From Microglena sp. YARC (lineage: Eukaryota > Chlorophyta > Chlorophyceae > Chlamydomonadales > Chlamydomonadaceae), in assembly GCA_022414725.1 (NCBI GenBank), contig CM039462.1, positions 113,304,490 through 113,368,489 on the forward strand: DNA of 64,000 bases, given 5' to 3'. Shown here in pieces: positions 26,565 through 35,500 of this stretch. Within the stretch, counting starts at the first letter, position 1. Every line of letters begins with the position of its first letter. A model generated the notes under the pieces. It saw only the letters and a list, made by a program, of their open reading frames with translations, made no database searches and was not told the DNA's origin. A program made the translations under genes and the position numbers.

Positions 26565-29500
26565 CACATGTGTGGTATATGTGTGGCTCATGATTATGGT
26601 TGGAAGGTACGACATGGACCTCATACGCCAACACCATATCTGAGGTATCTGCATACCAACGCCATCACCTGATGCCACATGATTAGGATTGTCTGGTAGG
26701 ATATGGACTTCATATGTCAACACCATATATGAGGTATCTGTATGACAGCACCATCTGTATCAGTCCTCATATGCCAACACCACCACCTGATGCCACATGA
26801 TTAGGATTGTCAGGTACGATATGGAACTCATATGCCAACACCATATATGAGGTATCCGTATGACCACACCATCTGTATCAGACCTCATATGCCAACACCA
26901 CCACCTGATGCCACATGATTAGGGTTGTCAGGTACAATATCGTATATCTAGTTATATTTAGGGACTGGCATATCATATGATGTTGACCGAAGGCGAGTAT
27001 GATATCATTTGATGTCAAACAAACTGCATCATATGATCTTGCATATAAATGGTACCTTCAGCCTAATCAGACTGCCGGCATCATATGAAATCATATGATG
27101 ACATGATATCATTTGATATCATATTGCCGTTCCCTAGCAAGCTTCGGGTAAAAAACTGAAAAGCACGGCTGCAGTATTTTTTGTGGAGGACCCTGCGGCC
27201 TTTGGTGCACAGTGCACCCAACGCCTTTGTTTGATATGCCGGTCCCTACTGAATGATCCTAGCCCAGCAGGGATGCAGAAACGGTGCTGGAAAGGTGCCA
27301 AAAGGGTGCAGAAAAGGGTGCAGAAAAGGGTGAACAAGGGAACAACGGTGCTGGAAAGGTGCCAAAAGGGTGCAGAAAAGGGTGAACAAGGGTTTGAACA
27401 AGGGTGCAGAAACGGTGCTGGACAGGTGCCAAAAGGGTGCAGAAAAGGGTGAACAAGGGAACAACGGTGCTGGAAAGGTGCCAAAAGGGTGCAGAAAAGG
27501 GTGAACAAGGGTTTGAACAAGGGAACAATGGTGCTGGAGAGGTGCCAAAAGGGTGCAGAAACGGTGCTGGACAGGTGCCAAAAGGGTGCAGAAAAGGGTG
27601 AACAAGGATGTTTGGGATGGTGCACAGGGCACCCAACGCCTTCATATTTAGGGTTGTCAAGTACGATATTTAGGGTTGTCAAGTACGATATTTAGGGTTG
27701 TCAAGTACGATATTGTTTATAAGCAAAATTTGGCACCTCCTGAATGTGTATCGAATAGTAATGATTGTTTCCTTTTAAATGAAATTAAATCACCTGCACA
27801 GAAAAAACTCTGGGCCCCTGTCGTTTACGATTTTTAGGGGTTCACTTCACCAGTCCTTGTTTTGTATACAGCCCTTCTGTAGTGCATTGAGTTTCTGCTC
27901 CGAAACCATTTTGTATACAGCGCTTCCGTAGTGAGTTGAGTTTCTGCTCCGAAACCATTTTGTATACAGCCCTTCTTGAGTGAGTTGAGTTTCTGCTCCG
28001 AAACCATTTTGTATACAGCGCTTCCGTAGTGAGTTGAGTTTCTGCTCCGAAACCATTTTGTATACAGCCTTTCTGCATTGAGTTGAGTTTCTGCTCCGAA
28101 ACCATTGTGTAGCCTCCATATCCCACATCAAGTAAACACACACACCGTTGCTTGTGTGGCCAAAGGCAGCCTCCACATCACCCATCTTGCAAAAACACAC
28201 GCACACCATTGTACATACGTAGTCACATCCCCCACCATGTAAAAACACACACACCGTTGCTTGTGTTGCCCATTGCAGCCTCTACATCGCCCATCTTGCA
28301 AAAACACACGCACACCATTGTACATACGTAGTCACATTCCCCACCATGTAAAAACACAAACACACCGTTGCTTGTGTGGCCCATTGCAGCCTCTACATCG
28401 CCCATCTTGCAAAAACACACGCACACCATTGTACATACGTAGTCCCATTCCCCACCACGTAAAAACACACACACCGTTGCTAGTGTGGCCCAAGGCAGCT
28501 TCCACATCGCCCATCATGGTGTGCGTCTAGCCACTGGATGTCACTCTGTATGCACACACACATGTAAAAACACACGCACACACACCGTTGCTAGTGTGGC
28601 CCATTGCAGCCTCCACATCGCCCATCATGGTATGCGTCTTGCCACTGGATGTCACTCCGTATGCAAAGATGGTTCCATTGATGCCATTGAGGGAGGGCTC
28701 CACGAGAGGACGGGCGATGGCATTGAACACCTTCAAGGTTGTTGGGTAGGTGGGTAGGTGGATAGGGCAATGGCGTTTGTGCTTGGTTGTCAAGTTGTTG
28801 GGTAGGTGGGTAGGTGGGTAGGTGGATAGGGCGATGGCATTGGACACCCTCAGGTTGTTGGGTAGGTGGATAGGTGGATAGGGCGATGGCATTGAGCACC
28901 TTCAGGGTAGGGTGGCACAGGTAGATACACATTTCACATTTGAACATGAACATCTGAACACATTTGGGTCTTGCCACTGGATGTGACTCCGTAAGCAAAG
29001 ATGGTTCCATTGATGCCATTGAGGGAGGGCTCCACGAGAAGACAGGCGATGGCATTGAACACCTTTATGATTGTTGGGTAGGTGGGTAGGTGGATAGGGT
29101 GTTGGGGTTTGTGTTTGTTGTGTTGTGTTGTGTTGTGTTATGTTGTGTTGTGTTGTGTTGTGTTGTGTTGTGCTGTGTTGTATGTTGTTGTGCAGTATGT
29201 TTGAGGAAACACAACTTGCATCATCTTGCATTGCGTTGTGTATTTGTCTTGTCATTGAACACCTTCATGATAGGTGGGTGGGTGGGCAGGTGGGTGGGTA
29301 GGTGGGTAGGTGGGTGGGTGGGTGGGTGGGTGGGTTGGTAGGTGGGTAGGTGGGTAGGTGGGTAGGTGGGTAGGTGGGTAGGTGGGTAGGTGGGTAGGTG
29401 AATAGGGCAATGGCGTTTGTGTTTGTTGTGTTGTTTTGTATGATGCTAGTTGCATTGCGGTGTGCATTTGTCTCGTAGTTGTGCGACAAAGGACCAACTG

Positions 29501-32500
29501 GGTATCGGCAAATAAATGAGTAGATCAAGAAATTCAAATAAATAAGCGGATCAAGAAATTCAAATAAATGGGTAGATCAAGAAATTCAAATAAATTAGTG
29601 GATCAAGTGAGCCACATCGTTTTTATTAAGTTTGGGACTCCTGAAATGCAAATAGGACTTCTGAAATGCAAATAGTTGACTTCTGAAATGCAAATAGGAC
29701 TTCTGAAATACAAATAGTTGACTTCTGAAATGCAAACGTGGTGTCGGTACTACTGACAACATACAAACATCACAACACAGTAAACTCAAACAGAACACAA
29801 CTTAACATAACACCAACATAACACAACACAGCAACCTTTTAGTTGTGCGAAGAAGGACCAAACACACACACAACACCATACAACACAACACACCTCGCAG
29901 TTATGTGACAAAGGACCAAACACAACGCACAACACCCTGCACCCACAACACCCTACGCGCACACCACCATCCAACACAACACAACACAACACAACATACC
30001 TCGTAGTTGTGCGACGAAGGACCAAACACTTGGTCATACTTGTACTTAGGAACAAAAGTGTGCTCTTTACCCGCGTAGTAGCCAATGTTGAAAGACTCGT
30101 CTATGCCCCAAAGCTCATGGTCACCCCGCCTGCGCTCCTTCTCACTGCGCACAAAAGTTCAGGGTAACAGTGATGTCAAACTGACAAGTAGCAGATGTTG
30201 ACAGACGCGTCTTTGGCCCAAAGCTCATCGTCAAAGCTCACGCGCCCCTTCTCACAGCGCACAAAGCTTCAGGGTAACAGTGATGTAAAATCAACATGTA
30301 GACATTGTTGTAAGACTCGTCTATGGCCCAAAGCTCGTGGTCAACCCGCCTGCGCTCCTTCTCACTGCGCACAGAGGTTCAGGATTACAGTGATGTCAAA
30401 CCGACAAGTCGTCAATGTTGTAAGACTCATCTATGCCCCAAAGCTCGTGGTCAATCCCGCCTGCGCTCCTTCTCACTGCGCACAGAGGTTCAGGATTACA
30501 GTGATGTCAAACCGACAAGTCGTCAATGCTGTAAGACTCATCTATGCCCCAAAGCTCGTGGTCACCCCGCCTGCGCTCCTTCTCACTGCGCACAGAGGTT
30601 CAGGATTACAGTGATGTCAAACCGACAAGTCGTCAATGTTGTAAGACTCGTCTATGGCCCAAAGCTCGTGGTCAACCCGCCTGCGCTCCTTCTCACTGCG
30701 CACAGAGGTTCAGGATTACAGTGATGTCAAACCGACAAGTCGTCAATGCTGTAAGACTCATCTATGCCCCAAAGCTCGTGGTCACCCCGCCTGCGCTCCT
30801 TCTCACTGCGCACAGAGGTTCAGGATTACAGTGATGTCAAACCGACAAGTCGTCAATGTTGTAAGACTCATCTATGCCCCAAAGCTCGTGGTCAACCCGC
30901 CTGCGCTCCTTCTCACTGCGCGCAGAGGTTCAGGATTACAGTGATGTCAAACCGACAAGTCGTCAATGTTGTAAGACTCGTCTATGCCTCAAAGCTCGTG
31001 GTCAACCCGCCTGCGCTCCTTCTCACTGCGCACAGAGGTTCAGGATTACAGTGATGTCAAACCGACAAGTCGTCAATGTTGTAAGACTCGTCTATGGCCC
31101 AAAGCTCGTGGTCAACCCGCCTGCGCTCCTCCTCACTGCGCACAGAGGTTCAGGATTACAGTGATGTCAAACCGACAAGTCGTCAATGTTGTAAGACTCG
31201 TCTATGCCTCAAAGCTCATGGTCACCCCGCCTGGGCTCCTCCTCACTGCGCATAAATGTTCAGGATTATAGTGATGTCAAACCAACAAGTCCCCAAGGTT
31301 GTAAGACATGTCTATGTCCCAAAGCTTATGGTCAAAGCTCTTGCGCTCCTTCTCACTGTGCACAAGGGATCAGGGTAACAGTGATGTCAAATCAACAAGG
31401 AGCATATGTTGACAGACTCGTCTTTGGCCCAAAGCTCATCGTCAAAGCTCACACGCTCCTTCTCACTGTGCACAAGGGTTCAGGATTACAGTGATGTCAA
31501 ACCGACAAGTTGTCAATGTTGTAAGACTCGTCTATGGTCCAAAGCTCGTGGTCAACCTGCTTCAGCTCCTTCTCACAGCGCACAAGGGTCCAGGGTAACA
31601 GTGTTGTCAAATCGACAAGTAGCCAAAGTTGAGGAAGGTAGATCGGGTTCAGGAAGGTAGATCAATAATGAGTAATTCAATTGAGGAAGGTAGATCGATG
31701 TTGAGTTATTCAATTGAGGAAGGTAGATAATGTCGAACAAATCGATTGACGAAGGTAGATAATGTCGAGCAAATCGATTGGGGGAGGTAGATAATGTCGA
31801 GCAAACCAATTGAGGAATGTATATCAATGTTGAGTCATTCAATCGGGGAAGGCAGATAATTTTTGAGTAATTGAATTGAACAAGGTAGATAATGTCAATT
31901 AATTCAAAGTCTGGTTTGATGGGAAGGGCATAGAGCACGATATCATATCGCAGGCCGCTGCTAAAACAATTTTGGGATTTCTGGTGTCTATCTGATGTAA
32001 CTGAATATATTTGGTATATACAATTTGTTTTTATTTATAGATCCATCTCCTTAGGTGCCTAATTATGGGGCTTTTGGGATAGATGGTTTAGACTTAGTGA
32101 ACTCCAGTCCAGTGAAAACTTGTTTACGCTACAAAGCTGCTTAGCCACATCAGTTGAACATATAAATACTCATATTTGGGTGTGCTCAGAGTTTGGGGAC
32201 CAGATCAAGTTAAACGTTTTTCTTCTTCTTTAGGGCGTCCCTAATTTGGGACAGATTGAACGCAAACCTGGGCTGGATCTTGCAGCTGTTAACAAAAGTT
32301 TGTTTGAAAAATGAGTAAGGTAGGCCTGTTTTTCACGCCTTCCCTTAGAAGTCATTGTCGTAGTAGGTTATGCAAGGTACTGCACATACGGTACGGGCAG
32401 TACAGAGCTTAGAAAATCTGATTGTTTACACGTTTGCTCCCTTTTAAGCATAGGGTGCAGAATTACTCGCAAATATTTTTGGGGGGAAAATCAGATCAAA

Positions 32501-35500
32501 ATTCAAATCCTATCTCATACTTTTTAAATTTTTACTGTTTTCAGTGTGCCTTGAAACATGCACATCTGAAGTTAGATTTGGATTTAGGATTAGGAGGTGA
32601 ATGCTCAGTTTGGAAGATAGGATTGGGACTTAGGGAGGTGAACTCAAGTTTGACTGCTGCACCAGTAAATTCAGAGGCCGAGGCTGAAGTGCAGCCTCCG
32701 ACCTTGTGGTAGGTGTTCGATAAGCCTTTCATCCCGTGGAAACTTGATTCGCAATAGCTTGCGCAACCTCACATGCAACGCGGATTGAATTTGTCCCACT
32801 TTTTGTATCGTACATCTCTAAAAAAGGTCCGCTTACCTTAAAGGACGCAAGCGCACGGACACATTGATACTCGCGATAGCTTGCGCAACCTCGTATTCAT
32901 CGCGGATTGAATTTGTCCCACTTTTTGTATTGTACATTACTAAAAAAGGTCCGCTTACCTTAAAGGACGCAAGCGCACGGACACATTGATACTCGCGATA
33001 GCTTGCGCAACCTCGTATTCGACGCGGATTGAATTTGTCCCACTTTTTTTATCGTACATCTAAAAACAAGGTCCGCTTACCTTAAAGGACGCAAGCGCAC
33101 GGACACATTGATACTCGAGATAGCTTGCGCAACCTCGTATACTACGAGGATTTAAATTAGCCCACTTTTTGTATCGTACATCTCAAACAAAGGTCCGGGT
33201 ACCTGAGAGGACGCAAGCGCACGGACACATTGATACTGCTGTTGGACGCTTTACTGCTGTTGCTTGCACCCCCATCAGCTACCGGAGGCCGCCCAGGAGC
33301 TGAGCTATACCCACTGACAGTGCTCTTGTCATCTGCGTGCACATCATCTCGCATGCATGCGATGCCATCTCCAGATGACAGCTGATCGTGTGTAGAGTGT
33401 ACCTGAAGCACCTGTCAAGTACACGTGGACAACAAGTGGTTGTGTTAGTCACTGCTTGGCATTGTTGGCTGTGTTTGACCTTTGTTTCATCGTGGTTTGA
33501 CTCTTTTTTTCCCGTCTTTGTTTGACTTGTTTGCACCTGCCAAGGACAAGTGGTCAACAAGTGGTAGTGGTAGTCAGAGTTTGGCTGTCTTGTCATCTGC
33601 ATGCACACTGTGTCCATCATCTCGCATGTATGCGATGCCATCTCCAGATGACAGCTGCTCGTGTGTAGAGTGTACCTGAAGTACCTGCCAAGAATAAGTG
33701 GTAGTGTCAGTCACTGCAAGGCGTTGTTGTCTGGGTTTGACTTGTTTTCAAATGTCAAGCATAAGTGGTAGTGTCAGTCACTGCAAGGCGCTGTTGTCTG
33801 GGTTTGACTTGCTTTCACATGTCAAGAATAAGTGGTAGTGGAAGTAACTGCAAGGCGTTGTTGTCTGGGTTTGACCTGTTTTCACATGTCAAGCATAAGT
33901 GGTAGTGTCAGTCACTGCAAGGCGCTGTTGTCTGGGTTTTACTTGCTTTCACATGTCAAGAATAAGTGGTAGTGGAAGTAACTGCAAGGCGTTGTTGTCT
34001 GGGTTTGACCTGTTTTCACATGTCAAGAATAAGTGGTAGTGTCAGTCACTGCAAGGCGCTGTTGTCTGGGTTTGACCTGTTTTCACATGTCAAGAATAAG
34101 TGGTAGTGGAAGTATCTGTGTGGCTTTGCTGTCCATTTTTACTTCATTATACCTGTCAAGGATAAGTGGGCAGCAAGTGGTAGTGCTAGTCACTGCTTGG
34201 CTTTCGACTTGTTTGCACCTGCCCAGGATTAGTGGCCAATAAGTGGTAGCATGAGTCACTGTTTGTCTGTGTTGTCTTCTGTATTGTGTGGCGTTGTTCT
34301 CTGTGTGTTACTTCAGTTTACCTGTCAAGGATAAGTGGACAACAAGTGGTAGTGCTAGTCATTGCTTGGCTTTCGACTTGTTTGCATCTGCCAAGGATTA
34401 GTGGCCAATAAGTGGTGGCATGAGTCACTGTTTGTCTGTGTTGTCTTCTGTATTGTGAGGCGTTGTTGTCTGTGTTGTCCTTCAGTTTACCTGCCAAGTA
34501 TAAGTGGACAGCAAGTGGTAGTGCTAGTCACTGCTTGGCTTTCAACTTGTTTGCGCCTGCCAAGGATTAGTGGCCAATAAGTGGTGGCATTAGTCACTGT
34601 TTGTCTGTGTTGTCTTCTGTATTGTGAGGCGTTGTTGTCTGTGTTGTCCTTCAGTTTACCTGCCAAGTATAAGTGGACGGCAAGTGGTAGTGCTAGTCAC
34701 TGCTTGGCTTTCAACTTGTTTGCGCCTGCCAAGGATTAGTGGCCAATAAGTGGTGGCATTAGTCACTGTTTGTCTGTGTTGTCTTCTGCATTGTGAGGCG
34801 TTGTTGTCTGTGTTGTCCTTCAGTTTACCTGCCAAGTATAAGTGGACAGCAAGTGGTAGTGCTAGTCATTGCTTGGCTTTTGACTTGTTTGCACCTGTTC
34901 AGGATAAGTGGGCACAGTCACTGCATGCATGTGATGCCATCTCCAGAGGACAGGTGCTCCTGTGTGGTGTGCACCTGAAGCACCTGCCAAGGAAAAGGAT
35001 GAGGATTAGGATAAGTGGACATGTGTGGGTGTGGGTGGGTGGGTGTGGGGCTGGGGTGTGTGGGGTGGGGGGGGGGGGGGGGCACTGCTTGGCTTGGTTG
35101 TCTGTACTCGACTAGTTTGCACCTGTCAAGGACAAGTACCACTACCACCACTACCACCGCCACAACCACCACTCCAACCACCACTACCACCACTACCACC
35201 ACCACAACCACCACTCAAAATACCACTACCACCACCACTCAAAACACCACTACCACTACCAGCCACAACCACCACCACAACGACCACCACCACCATAGAT
35301 TGGATCAGCCCTCAATTGCTTTCTCATGATGTCCACCACGATCACCACCACTACCACTACCACCACCACGACCACCACCACCACCACCATAGATTGGATC
35401 AGCCCTCAATTGCTTTCTCATGATGTCCACCACGATCACCATCACCCACCACTAACACCACCACCATAGATTGGATCAGTCTGCAGTGGCTTTCTCATGA

